From Mesorhabditis belari (lineage: Eukaryota; Nematoda; Chromadorea; Rhabditida; Rhabditidae), in assembly GCA_958450365.1 (NCBI GenBank), contig CAUEEP010000444.1, positions 162,548 through 226,547 on the forward strand: a stretch of DNA of 64,000 nt, read 5' to 3'. The position numbers and the translations under genes were made by a program. Of this stretch, positions 23,636 to 34,846 are shown piece by piece (position 1 is the first letter of the stretch; each line of letters begins with the position of its first letter). The notes under the pieces were generated by a model. It was not told the DNA's origin and ran no database searches. It saw nothing but the letters and a program-made list of their open reading frames with translations.

Positions 23636-24420
23636 AGAAGAAGAATAAGCCTTTAGTTCAAAACAAGAACAAGAATAAGCTGTTTAGTTCAGAACAAGAA
23701 CGAGAATAAGCCTTTAGTTCAGAACAAGAACAAGAATAAGCCTTTACTTCACAACAAGAGCAAGAAAAAGCCTTTAGTTCAGCACAAGATCAAGAATAAG
23801 CTCTTTAGTTCAGCACAAGATCAAGAATAAGCTCTTTAGTTCAGAACAAGAACGAGAATAAGCCTTTAGTTCAGAACAAGAACAAGAATAGACCTTTAGT
23901 TCAAAACAAGAACAAGAATAAGCTCTTTAGTTCAGCACAAGATCAAGAATAAGCTCTTTAGTTCCGAACAAGATCAAGAATAAGCTCTTTAGTTCCGAAC
24001 AAGATCAAGAATAAGCTCTTTAGTTCCGAACAAGATCAAGAATAAGCTCTTTAGTTCCGAACAAGATCAAGAATAAGCTCTTTAGTTCCGAACAAGATCA
24101 AGAATAAGCTCTTTAGTTCCGAACAAGATCAAGAATAAGCTCTTTAGTTCCGAACAAGATCAAGAATAAGCTCTTTAGTTCCGAACAAGATCAAGAATAA
24201 GCTCTTTAGTTCCGAACAAGATCAAGAATAAGCTCTTTAGTTCCGAACAAGATCAAGAATAAGCTCTTTAGTTCAGCACAAGATCAAGAATAAGCTCTTT
24301 AGTTCACAACCAGAACAAGAATAAGCCTTTAGTTCAGCACAAGATCAAGAATAAGCCTTTAGTTCACAACAAGATCAAGAATAAGCCTTTACTTCACAAA
24401 AACAACAACAATAACCTATT
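23636..24420. repeat. 31-bp minisatellite after GPCR exon 11
   Basis: The unit is GAACAAGATCAAGAATAAGC followed by TCTTTAGTTCC (31 bp). The first units are shorter and more diverged, while the centre (about 23950-24260) is homogeneous, as expected from recent expansion. Confidence 0.9.
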
Positions 24421-25055
24421 TGACAAGTGAACTTGCTAGAATTGACCCAAAGTATTTTGGAAAGAATTTTCGATTGCTTTAATCAAGAATTCACCTTGAA
24501 ATATAACTTTAGATAATAACAACTATAAATATAGTATATAATATAACAACTATAAATAACTTTAGATGATCGAATCACTAAAATTCTTTACTCTACTCTT
24601 TACTCATTTTGAAACCTACAATTTTTTTTACGTTTTACTCATTTAGTTCTGCATTAATTTCCTTTCAAAAAAATTTGAAATCTCAGAATGACTCAGAAGT
24701 TATTTCGATCAAAAAATAAAGAGCAATTATAGGAAATTATAGGCTCCAATTGGTTGAACGCAAAAATTGTGGAGAGGAAAACGATGAAGAGAAAGAAGAC
24801 AATTTGTGACACTGGGTGAGTGGAGATTTGAAGAAGAATGTTGAAATCGAGATCGAAAAGATGTTTACACGAAAATAAGCACATAATAAGGAATAAGAAA
24901 ATAAGCAATAAGAAAATAAGCATACCGCGGTATGCTCTGTGCACCTGTGCTAATGGCGCGGAAAAAAATGGCGGATCCGAGACACGCTCAAAAGGCATTT
25001 TCTGCTTTGTTTTAACTTTAATAAACCTCCCTACGCATGTAAAACTAAAGACACG
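24421..25055. other. No exon recognised between GPCR and globin
   Basis: AT-rich sequence with a few higher-GC words around 24920-24990. The last GPCR exon and the first globin exon should lie between 23.6 and 26.25 kb, but I could not fix either. A minus-strand frame at 24693-24998 has hydrophobic stretches without splice support. Confidence 0.4.
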
Positions 25056-25275
25056 CCCGAGATTGTCCGTACGTCACGTAGATTGTCCCGAGATTGTCCG
25101 TACGTCACGTAGATTGTCCCGAGATTGTCCGTACGTCACGAAGATTGTCCCGAGATTGTCCGTACGTCACGTAGATTGTCCCGAGATTGTCCGTACGTCA
25201 CGAAGATTGTCCCGAGATTGTCCGTACGTCACGAAGATTGTCCCGAGATTGTCCGTACGTCACGTAGATTGTCCA
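25056..25275. repeat. 31-bp minisatellite (ATTGTCCGTACGTCACGTAG...)
   Basis: Seven units of 31 bp, made of ATTGTCCGTACGTCACG(T/A)AG plus ATTGTCCCGAG. Units alternate between GTAG and GAAG variants. Confidence 0.9.
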
Positions 25276-25654
25276 CGTTTTAGCGGGCAGAATGTCAAAA
25301 AAAAACGTCATTTTCACCTTTAAAAGGCATCAAGTCTTTGCAGAGTTGATCAATTCTTATTTTTTTGGTATCAAAATGATCTTTGCACACGTCCACACAA
25401 AAGTTATCGGTTTTGAGGGCGCAATCTTTTGGCCACGCTGAGAACGAGCCACCAAAGTTGGTCGCGGCGAGCGAGTTCATTGTAAAAGTGCGGTTTTTTT
25501 CGATAAAAGGCGATTTTAAAAAATCGAGTCAGACGGATTTTGATAATTTCTTCACCATTCGATTCAGCACAATTTTCTGCGTCGAATGGATATTCAAACG
25601 TGAAATTCTGATAGAGAAAGTTTTTTTTGCCTTATTTCGCGCGGATGTGTACCG

Positions 25655-25928
25655 TCTTCTCTCTAATAGTAGTGCACTGTTTAATGGTAGTGCACTGTTT
25701 AATGGTAGTGCACTCTCTAATAGTAGAGCACTCTCTAATAGTAGTGCACTCTCTAATAGTAGTGCACTCTCTAATAGTAGTGCACTCTCTAATAGTAGTG
25801 CACTCTCTAATAGTAGTGCACTCTCTAATAGTAGTGCACTCTCTAATAGTAGTGCACTCTCTAATAGTAGTGCACTCTCTAATAGTAGTGCACTCTCTAA
25901 TAGTAGTGCACTCTCTAATAGTATTGCG
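25655..25928. repeat. 18-bp minisatellite (CACTCTCTAATAGTAGTG)
   Basis: About 15 units, open in three frames because 18 is divisible by three; all frames over it are artefactual. Confidence 0.9.
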
Positions 25929-26253
25929 GTCCGAGAGGGGCTTGAAAAAAATACTAGTGCGCACTACTATTAGAGAGAATACGGTAAACAATCAGAAATT
26001 TCTCGAAAAGCTTTAAATCTAATGCTTTAATCGTAGTGCTTGGGAGAGAAATTGTGAAAAATGCAGAAAACTACAGAAAACTACAGAAAACGCTCAAGAA
26101 CATATATTAAGCATGTTTATATTATTGTTCAATCTATATAAGACGTATTATTGTTCAATCTATATAAGATTTAGATTGAATCTAAATCGAACGGAAATCT
26201 AAATCGGACATAACATATACATATTTCAAAAAAACTCAAACGAGCCTTTTCAG

Positions 26254-29070
26254 TCAACTTTTTGGCGAACGTTTGGCACTTTTGACAAGCTCGTGGCAAC
26301 AAGCACAACGAATGACAAACGGGCAACTCGGTTTGAGAGTTCTTTACAGTATGCTCAGGAAACACCCGGCTCTGTTCGACATTTTTCGGTTCGTTTGTCG
26401 AAACGATGTTTCAAAGTTAGACAAGGGAAATCCACCAGAAAATTTCCAATTTTACCGAATCTTTCAGCACCGCCTCTTTTTACGAATTCGCGCAGTTAAA
26501 CGAAGAAAAGGAAAAAGTAACGCAAAATGGTGCACGGCGAAGCTTCGATTTGATCACCAATCCGAAGTTCGTTTTAGCTTTAGCTTTAGCTTAGGCTTAG
26601 GCTTAGGCTTAGGCTTAGGCTTAGGCTTAGGCTTAGGCTTAGGCTTATGCTTAGGCTCAGGCTCAGGCTTAGGCTTAGGCTCAGGCTTAGGCTGTAATTA
26701 AAACCACCAATTTGGTATTTTTGGGTAGTGCTGCTTGGCAGCTTGTTCAAATTATTGTTAGCTTTAGCTTTAGCTTTTGGCTTTAGCTTTTGGCTTTAGC
26801 TTTTAGCCTTAGCTTTTGGCTTTAGCTTTTAGCTTTCCCAAAAGAAAATTAGTGCTACTTGCCAAACAAACAAGATTTCTTTTAGTTTTATAAAAAGAAT
26901 AAAAAGAATCAAGCCTCAAATCAAGGAATCAAATCAAACCAAAGATTTCTTTTAAAAAAAACCCCGTTTTCTTTAGTCGAAAAGAAATGGACGCTCCAGG
27001 AATGAGGTAAAAAAAGCCAAAAGAAAAAAGCACAAAGAAAAAACGACAAACTTTATCTTTTTACATTTTCCAAAAGATTACTTTACCTTTTCTTTTAAGC
27101 TAAAAGCTATAGTAATCTTTTTTTCGTTTTAAACTTCTAACACCATTTCCCACTTTTCATCCGTTGTACCCGTTTTGCACTTTAAAAAAAACAAGATTTT
27201 GAAAGTAAATTGAATTTTTTTAGATATCAAGAGGTAGCTGATCGAATTACGAAATTCATCACAGAGATTTTGGAAATGATGAGCACAGGACAGAGTGAAC
27301 AGGTAGTGAATTTGGCTGGCTAGGAGTGGAGAGGTAGTGAATTTGGCTGGCTAGGAGTGAACAGGTAGTGAATTTGGCTGGCTAGGAGTGAACAGGTAGT
27401 GAATTTGGCTGGCTAGGAGGGGACAGGTAGTGGATTTGGCTGGCTAGGAGTGGAGAGGTAGTGAATTTGGCTGGCTAGGAGTGAACAGGTAATGAAATTG
27501 GCTAGCTAAGGATAAAGAGATAAAGATAAAGAGATTCAATGGGTTTGTTTCATTCAAAATTTAAATCAAATCAAAAATGATGTGGTGAGGATTAAGTGCA
27601 AGTTTTAAAGGGTAGAGCTGCGGAATTTGAAACTGAAACTTTGAAAATTGAATGTGATCTCTGAGAAAATGAAAAGTAGTCATCAAAAAGGCTATTCTCA
27701 CCCTCAAAAATCAATACATCAAAGCTTGGCTGCTGAATATCTGAAACAGCTGAATTGAATTGAAAAACCGAAAATTGTCTAATAAAACTTTGAAACATGA
27801 AATTTATGGAGTGAAAGATTTCTGCAAATGAGTGAAAATTGATAAATTGCAAATGAATTGGTGATCAAAAAGTCGATTATTTTGTAGAGATTAAAAAGTA
27901 GAAGATTTTAAGGCATTTTATGATACACTTTTTTAGTTTATAATGCAACGAATTCGCCGCGTGGGCGCCGTCCATTTCGACAAGGGAATTCACTTTTCAT
28001 CGTCCGTTTGGAGGGAATTTAAAGCAAGTCTTCTCACGATAATGGCCGAGTGTGAATATCGATCGAAAGAGGTTAGAAGATCGTTCATTTGCATGAAATT
28101 TGGATAACCAGAACAAAAAAAAGAACAGAAGAGCGTTACGCGTAAAAGTAAATGTTTCAAAAAGAGTAGAATAACGAGCCCCAGATTGTCGGCAATGTCG
28201 ATGGCTAAGTTGTCGTTTTTTTCAGTTTTGTAAATTTCTCAGCTTAGGGATAAGATATCGATGACTATTATGTACCATTTAAAAGCTCTAAATCTTTTCT
28301 ATATCCTGGTAGAAATGGATTTTTAATTCGCTGAATTTGCAAAAAGCTGTACGAAAGATGATTAGGTTAATTGTTGAGTGAAAGATTTTGGATGAGATTT
28401 TCTAGATTTCTAGATTTCTAGATTTCTGGATTTCTAGATCTTCTAGATCTTCTAGATCTTCTAGAACCTCTAGTTCTTCTAGTTCTTCTAGTTCTTCTAG
28501 ATCTTCTAGATCTTCTAGTTCTTCTAGTTCTTCTAGATCTTCTAGATCTTCTAGTTCTTCTAGTTCTTCTAGTTCTTCTAGTTCTTCTAGTTCTTCTAGT
28601 TCTTCTAGATCTTCTAGATCTTCTAGTTCTTCTAGTTCTTCTAGTTCTTCTAGTTCTTCTAGTTCTTCTAGTTCTTCTAGATCTTCTAGATCTTCTAGTT
28701 CTTCTAGTTCTTCTAGTTCTTCTAGTTCTTCTAGTTCTTCTAGTTCTTCTAGATCTTCTAGATCTTCTAGTTCTTCTAGTTCTTCTAGATCTTCTAGATT
28801 TCTAGATCTTCTAGATTTTCTAGATGTCTATATTTTCTAGATCTTCTATATCTTCCAGATTGTATTTTTTTGAAATCTTGTCAGTAGATAAAGTCTTAAA
28901 GTAACTAGATAAAGTAACTATAAAAATTGAAATGAAAAGAAGAAAAAATGAAAAAATTTGAGGAACGAGAAGTGGCTTTGGAGGCTTGGGGCACTTTTGC
29001 CTCTTTAATCATTCGCGAGATGAAAATGGGTACATGGGCGATTGGGGACGCGATCGGGTCGATGAGTTAA
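26254..29070 (+). CDS. Nematode-type globin (5' end not resolved)
   Basis: Five exons join in phase: 26254-26388, 26977-27006, 27224-27302, 27937-28071, 28963-29070. They encode about 162 residues. The order is a helix A/B region (LTSSWQQAQ ... HPALFDIF, with the usual Trp and the Phe of the CD corner), a helix E segment (RYQEVADRITKFI), and helix F with VGAVHFDKG, whose His is the expected proximal haem ligand. Helix G is FSSSVWREFKASLLTIMAEC and helix H LEAWGTFASLIIREMK. No His is evident at the distal E7 position. The first exon enters in phase 2, so at least one upstream exon is missing. Intron 1 holds a TTAGGC array and introns 3 and 4 hold minisatellites. The last acceptor (TTTGAG) is weak. 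A cytosolic haem protein is inferred. Confidence 0.85.
26577..26695. repeat. Interstitial telomere repeat (TTAGGC)n in globin intron 1
   Basis: About 17 units of GCTTAG, i.e. TTAGGC, with TCAGGC variants at the distal end. The G-rich strand is on plus, in the same orientation as globin transcription. Confidence 0.9.
26755..26840. repeat. TTTAGCTTTTGGC minisatellite
   Basis: Six or seven units of CTTTAGCTTTTGG. Confidence 0.8.
27303..27505. repeat. 31-bp minisatellite in globin intron 3
   Basis: Units GTAGTGAATTTGGCTGGCTA followed by GGAGTGAACAG (31 bp). The array is duplicated with its flanks at 41451-41645. Confidence 0.9.
28400..28850. repeat. 9-bp satellite (TTCTAGTTC / TTCTAGATC) in globin intron 4
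   Basis: About 45 units. TTCTAGATC and TTCTAGTTC variants are grouped in a repeating block pattern (for example near 28600, 28675 and 28750). Confidence 0.9.
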
Positions 29071-29317
29071 AGAAAAAAAGGCTACAATTTCATACAAATT
29101 TCTACATTTTTTGTTGTTAAAACGGCTCGAAATCACTTCATTTATCGTTTTTTTTTATTTGTAACAACTTTTCTAGTTTAAACTTTTTCGGAAAAAACTA
29201 GTGAATGTTTAAATTCAAAAAGCGGGTTCTTTTTTTCGATTTTCTCTCAATTTTCAGCACAATTTCGCATTTTGACGGGTTTTCTTTTGATTTTCATTTG
29301 TTTTTCATTTGATTTTC

Positions 29318-29742
29318 GGGGGTGGGACAAATGCGACCTTTTTTTGCGCATCTGGACATTTGCGCACCTTTTTTTTGCTGGAAAAGGCCTTAGGAAAAGC
29401 CGTAGAGGCCGTAGAGCATCAAAAACGTTTCCATATAAGGGAATCGTATGCGTAGATTCCGAATTTCGACAAATCAGACCTCGCTGACACGTCAAATTTG
29501 GGCTAAAAGGCAAAAACTGCGGAAAAGCGTTAAGTTGCGTAGTTTTTGCCTTTTAGCCCAAATTTGACGTGTCAGCGAGGTCTGATTTGTCAAAATTCTG
29601 AATCTACGCATACGATTCCCTTCTGTGAAAACGTTTTTGAAGCTCTACGACTTTTCCTAAGGCCTTTTCCAGCAAAAAAAATGCGCAAAAAGTGCGCAAA
29701 TGTCCAGGTGCGCAAAAAAAAGGTCGCATTTGTCCCACCCCC
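29318..29742. mobile_element. MITE family B variant with a different core
   Basis: Same outer ends (GGTGGGACAAATGCGACC) and 8-bp target duplication TGATTTTC (29310-29317 and 29743-29750). The inner arms are unrelated: CCTTAGGAAAAGCCGTAGAG and AAATTTGACGTGTCAGCGAG with complements. No ORF beyond palindrome frames. Confidence 0.85.
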
Positions 29743-30098
29743 TGATTTTCATTTGATTTTCATTTGTTTTCATTTGATTTTCATTTATTTTCATTTGTTT
29801 TTCATTTATTTTCATTTACATTTTCATTTTACAAACTTTCTGCAATATTTTCGGACAAACTAGTTTTGATCTCTGTTATATTTCGGTGCATAAAGAGGTA
29901 TTTGAATTGAAGAAAGAAGGAAATCGGGATTTCAAAAGAAGCTTTGAAAAGAATCTTTAAACTTTATGTATTACGGTTATTTTATGAATAAAAAATGAAA
30001 AAAGACAAAACTTTGCAAGACAAAAATTTTGAAGAAAAGTTGAAAAATAAAAGTTTCAAAATTTTGGAAGTACACAAAAAAAAAAATTGCAAGTACAA

Positions 30099-30178
30099 AA
30101 AAATTGGCGTTAAGGCGAAAGCTGCCTTAACGCCAATTTTTGGCGTTAAGGCAGCTTTCGCCTTAACGCCAATTTTTG
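30099..30178. repeat. Perfect palindrome of AAAAATTGGCGTTAAGGC
   Basis: AAAAATTGGCGTTAAGGCGA is followed by its complement, in two inverted copies about 40 bp each. Strong potential to extrude as a hairpin. Confidence 0.85.
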
Positions 30179-30330
30179 TTTCTGCAAAAGACTGAAAGTA
30201 CCTTATCGTACAAATTTCTTTGGCACCTTATCGTACAAATTTCTTCAGTTAATCAACGAAAACCTCAACTTCTTCGGCTAATCAACAACAAGCCTCAACT
30301 TCTTCAGTTAATCAACGAAAGCCTCAACAA

Positions 30331-30530
30331 ATCATGATTTCAGCCGGTGTCACTCATAGCGGAAAGACGCTCTTGAAATTCATTCAGTCAAAATTGACAA
30401 GAAAGTTTACTTCGATATGCTTGAAAAAGAAGTTTGCAGTTGAAGTTTGCCTTGGTCACGCGTTTTAGTGCGAATAATGTTTGGGTTTTTTCAACAAGAC
30501 GCTGTTCCATCACACAAAGCTAAGCTCAAA
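30331..30530 (+). pseudogene. Tc1/mariner transposase central fragment
   Basis: Across shifting frames the region reads ISAGVTHSGKT, then KIDKKVYFDMLEKEV, LPWSR and FFQQDAVPSHKAK. This is the order and wording of the region around the second catalytic Asp (QQD) of nematode mariner transposases. Stops and frameshifts make it dead. It lies between the globin and the last visible amnionless exon. Confidence 0.8.
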
Positions 30531-30701
30531 AGAAAAAAAACCTAGTTTCAAAGTTGGCAAATTTAGATGCGAAAAATGAAACTTCAGTTTTTATCCAGTT
30601 TCTTTATCAGCTAAAAATTTTTAAAGCAATATTTAACTAGACAAAAGACTAAATCTTGCAGTATTTTAATTAAAAGTTGTGTTTTTCTGAAATAGCTGTG
30701 A

Positions 30702-30841
30702 AATAGCTGAAATTCAGGGCTATTTTTTGATACCTAAACGAGCATTGTAGCATAAACCAGTGTCGAGAAAAACTCGTTCAAAGCTAGACTACGCAACACT
30801 CCGCACCGTCATTATGGGGGTACTATTACAGTATTTACGGT
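30702..30841. mobile_element. MITE family A, right half
   Basis: From GGGCTATTTTTTGATACC through GTTCAAAGCTAGACTACGCA to the terminus CTATTACAGTATTTACGG. The left arm is absent. Confidence 0.8.
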
Positions 30842-31041
30842 TATATAAATTTGTTCAGAAAGATTATTATTTAATCAGTCTATTAGAAAACAGTTATTTT
30901 ATGAATCAAAAAGCAAATCAAAGAGTTTTAAGCGCAAAAAAACTGCTTTAGATGAAAGGATGAAAGGCTCAAAAAGGCTGAAAGGCAACAACAGCTAAGT
31001 TTCGTATCTTAAAATTCAGGTCAAGAAGAAAAATGACTGAC

Positions 31042-33366
31042 CCGTCCATTCATCTGCAATGATCGGAGATTCCACGTGTCCTCGATGCTCATCTGAATCG
31101 CCAGCGTGTCTCCAACGAGCACATCATCCTGGAATTTATTTTTTTTGGGAAAACAATTGCACATTTTCAAGACTTTCATTTAAACAATCTAAAACAAACA
31201 AACAAACAACAATTTAAACAAACAACAACAAACAATTAAACAAAGGACTAGATGGACAAAGAGAAAGGACAAAGGGCTCCAATCACTAAAGCTCATTTCC
31301 TTTAGGCTTCGGCAAGCAAGCTATTTGAAGATTATGTATCTACAATACCTGTGTACTATTCTCAAATATCTCAAATCGGTACTTGTCGGTTATACATGTA
31401 TAAGAGTTTACCCTTTGCGATGGGACGAGATTCATATGGAGATTCCTGTCACCATCTGAATGCCATGAGCTCGGGTTGTAGACACTCAGGAAATCGGTTT
31501 CCTCGAAATAGGCATCTAGATTGAAGATAACTATCGGAGAAACTATCGGAACTTTGTCTGTGGAATAGAATAATGGTTTTGGGATTGGAATGGTTTGGAA
31601 TCGATTGGAATCGATTGGAATCGATTGGAATCGATTGGGATGGATTGGGATGGATTGGGATGGATTGGAATCGATTGGAATGGTTTGGAATCGATTGGGA
31701 TGGATTGGGATGGATTGGGATGGATTGGAATGGATTGGAATGGTTTGGAATCGATTGGGATGGATTGGGATGGATTGGAATCGATTGGGATGGATTGGGA
31801 TGGATTGGAATCGATTGGGATGGATTGGGATGGATTGGAATCGATTGGGATGGATTGGGATGGATTGGAATCGATTGGAATGGTTTGGAATCGATTGGGA
31901 TGGATTGGGATGGATTGGGATGGATTGGGATGGATTGGAATGGTTTGGAATGGTTTGGAATCGATTGGGATGGATTGGGATGGATTGGGATGGATTGGGA
32001 TGGATTGGGATGGATTGGAATCGATTGGAATGGTTTGGAATCGATTGGGATGGATTGGGATGGATTGGGATGGATTGGGATGGATTGGGATGGATTGGAA
32101 TGAAGCCAGTCTTGCTACAACTCGACTCCGATTCTAGCTATGAAAAAATTGCAGAGGTTTCTTGAAACAATGTTCTCCATCCTTTTTTGCAAACCTCTCG
32201 AATCTCTCGTTTCGTAATCACTTCCCACCACTGTATCGCAACTCTTTTGCTTGTCGAACCAACCTAGAATCGGTGTTTATTTTTTGAAATTTAAACAAAA
32301 CATCAAAACATTTGTTTACCTGGTCTCCCCTGTTGAAGCTTTACACGATCGCCAAAGAAAAGCACTCCATTGTCAGGGAAAACCGTTTCCTCGACCTAAG
32401 ATTTTTGAATTCAAGAATTACAAGATATTTACTAGAAAAACTCGTTCAAAGCTAGACTACGCAACACTCCGCACCGTCATTATGGGGGCCGGGTACTATT
32501 ACAGTATTTACGGTAAGTTACTTAAGTAAATGTCTAAATAAAAAGAAGATACAATAGATTTATAGATACAGAAGGGTACTGTAATGAAATAAAGTCTTTA
32601 AATCTATATTATCTTACTACCGTATGCCGTAAAAAGTTTCCTAGCCAAAAGCGAATAACAATAACATTCCTAGCGAATAACATTTCGAATTGTTCTATTG
32701 TTCCTAAGCAATCAATGCAAGCAAAGCAATGAAGATTATCTGGAGATTAGACTCCGGAATACTGTAGCAAGATAATGTCTATTTGTCTATTTTATACTTT
32801 TCTACAGTAGATAATCTCTAAGTGCTTTTACATTAATATCCACATCGATCATCGCTGACATTTCGTTCATCGATGTGATCAGAATTCGATCATCGTTACA
32901 CGGGAAACTCTGGAAAAAAGAAAGTTATTTCATTGAGCTATTTCATCCAACTATTTCATCCAGCTATTTGATCTAGCTATTTGATCCAACTATTTCATCT
33001 AGCTACTTCATCTAGCTACTTCATCTAGCTATTTGATCCAGCTACTTCATCCAACTATTTCATCCAACTATTTGATCTAGCTATTTCATCCAGCTATTTC
33101 ATCCAGCTATTTCATCCAACTATTTCATTCAGCTATTTGATCCATTTTAAATCCAAAACAAAGATAATACTGAATTTGTTTAAAACCGAAATGAATTTTA
33201 ATTTTAAAACCGCAATAAAAAGTCTTCAAACATTTGCCCATCTCACCTGATCTTTCCAATTCTCCTGTCGTCGAAAGTTATTATTCGGAATCCAGAGAAA
33301 AGTCCGTGAAACAGTAAAATCAATGAAATTCGCTAGGATTAGAAGAAAAATCGTGAGATTTTGCAT
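31042..33366 (-). CDS. Amnionless-like secreted/membrane protein, N-terminal part
   Basis: Six minus-strand exons join in phase: 33247-33366, 32832-32909, 32320-32395, 32195-32263, 31412-31557, 31042-31128. The product starts with a signal peptide (MQNLTIFLLILANFIDFTVS) and continues FLWIPNNNFRRQENWKDQ, then FPCNDD. This is the N-terminal W-P-N-x-N-F...NW...PC signature of amnionless, the membrane partner of cubilin in endocytic receptors. Later segments (VEETVFPDNGVLFFGD) follow the same family layout. About 190 residues are visible. The Cys-rich domain and membrane helix expected downstream were not found before the globin gene. Intron 4 holds a 10-bp satellite and intron 3 a MITE fragment. 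Either the 3' exons are too divergent for me to see, or the gene is truncated. Confidence 0.75.
31575..32103. repeat. 10-bp satellite (TGGATTGGGA / TCGATTGGAA)
   Basis: About 52 units of a 10-bp repeat with block-wise variants, inside intron 4 of the amnionless-like gene. It is open in all three plus frames; those ORFs are artefacts. Confidence 0.95.
32431..32514. mobile_element. MITE family A fragment
   Basis: ACTCGTTCAAAGCTAGACTA to TACAGTATTTACGG, with a small duplication in the G-run (GGGGGCCGGGTACT). It lies in intron 3 of the amnionless-like gene. Confidence 0.8.
32930..33145. repeat. 13-bp minisatellite (CATCCAACTATTT)
   Basis: About 16 units with ATCTAGCTATTT variants, in intron 1 of the amnionless-like gene. 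Confidence 0.85.
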
Positions 33367-33878
33367 TTTAAGCTTTCAAAGCATTCAAAGCTTTCAAAGA
33401 TAAGCAGATAAGCTTTCAAAGCTTTCAAAGATAAGCTTTCAAATGATCAATAGATCAATAGAGTGATCAATTGTGGCATTTGGTAACTTGATCTCGTTCA
33501 TTCACTCACATTCACTCGAAAAGAGATCTAAACATTGCATCAAAATATAAACAAAACAAGTTGACGTGGATTTGGGTTTAAAATTGAAATGCTTCGAATA
33601 TTTGTAAATAAAAAGGTAAAGGATTACTGAAAGAAATCAAAGAATTAAAGAATTAAAGAATTAAAGAATTTGACGATTTAAATCAAAGATTAGTAGAAAA
33701 ATCAAAACATTTTATTGAGTATTTTTGAAACATTCTTTTTTTTTTCTACACAAATTGCCAATTTCTGTGTAATTAAAGTCACAAAATTGGGTTTTAGAAG
33801 AGCTTTAAAGTAAACTTTTTAAATATTCAACTTTTAGCATACTTTAGGTCTTTACAAACATTGATTTATTGTATTTTT

Positions 33879-34140
33879 GGGAGTGGGACAAATGCGACCT
33901 TTTTTTTGCGCACCCGAACATTTGCGCACCTTTTTTTCCGCACTTAGCCCATTAGCGCACCTTTTTTCGCGTCTTTTTAGAGCAAAAAAGCTCTAAAAAG
34001 CTAATACTAACCAATTTCTATTCCAAATGTTGTTTTTCTTTTTTCTAGGTAATTTTAGGGCATAGAATCGAAATTTTGACATATCAGAGCAGCTTGTGAA
34101 ACCAATTTGAAAGACAAAACGGCTAGATCAAATTACACTT
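33879..34140. mobile_element. MITE family B, left half only
   Basis: Starts GGGAGTGGGACAAATGCGAC after the flank GTATTTTT (33871-33878) and breaks off after GGCTAGATCAAATTACA. The matching right half lies at 42076-42282 and is followed by the same GTATTTTT. Confidence 0.85.
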
Positions 34141-34368
34141 TAGGCTTAGGCTTTAAAAATAGAATAAATCAAGGACAAACCTTGATTTATTCTATTTTTA
34201 AATTTATTAAAGTATCGGATCAGCAAAAACGGAAATGGCCTTATTGGGCGGCAAGGGAAGCGCTTCTTCTAGCAAATTTTGAAACTTTGATTTAATCTAG
34301 ATGCATTTTGGATTAGAATTTGTCCCTCTTGGTCAATGTATTTCCTAAAAGATATCAATTTTAAGAAA

Positions 34369-34512
34369 CTACTGTAATCCGGCCGTCATTTCTCATTCAA
34401 TTAGCTCAATTTTGATATCATTGCCTGAGCCTTGTGGTTCCTCATCAAATGATGATTCCTCATCGACCAAAATCTGGCTGATTGAATGAAAACTGGCACA
34501 GGATTACGGTAG
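34369..34512. mobile_element. MITE family D, copy 1
   Basis: About 145 bp with inverted ends CTACTGTAATCCGGCC and ACAGGATTACGGTAG. The subterminal CATTCAAT and ATTGAATG sequences pair as well. Confidence 0.8.
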
Positions 34513-34702
34513 TTTGTCTAAAATTGAATGTCTTTTCGAAAACAGAAACGCAAATACTGTCAAATTGCCATTGAAATACTGAAAAGTGGGTAACGTTGGA
34601 GTGTCATTAATACGTACTTTCATTAAGTTGAAACTTGATGACGTTGCTTTTTGAGGTATTTGAATATAACTTAAATTTAAGCACTAAACAGATCTAGACT
34701 AA

Positions 34703-34846
34703 CTACCGTAATCTGGCCGCCATTTCTCATTCAATCAGCTCAATTTTGATATCATTGCCTGAGCCTTGTGATTCCTCATCAAATGATGATTCCTTATCGA
34801 CCAAAATCTGGCTGATTGAATGAAAACTGGCACAGGATTACGGTAG
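34703..34846. mobile_element. MITE family D, copy 2
   Basis: Same structure as the copy at 34369 (CTACCGTAATCTGGCC ... GGATTACGGTAG). Confidence 0.8.

Noticed and set aside
25343..25442. Last exon of the GPCR (ELINSYFFGIKMIF... to a stop)
   Set aside because: Phase fits, but the sequence does not look like a receptor tail and the intron would be 1.7 kb of repeats; mentioned only as a weak candidate.
25383..26016. ORFs of 119-196 codons with Ser-Ala-Leu-Ser-Asn repeats on both strands
   Set aside because: 18-bp minisatellite read in several frames; no splice or conservation support.
31573..32165. Three overlapping plus-strand ORFs of 176-191 codons
   Set aside because: They are the three frames of a 10-bp satellite and contain only Trp/Asp/Gly-type repeats. 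The region is an intron of a minus-strand gene.
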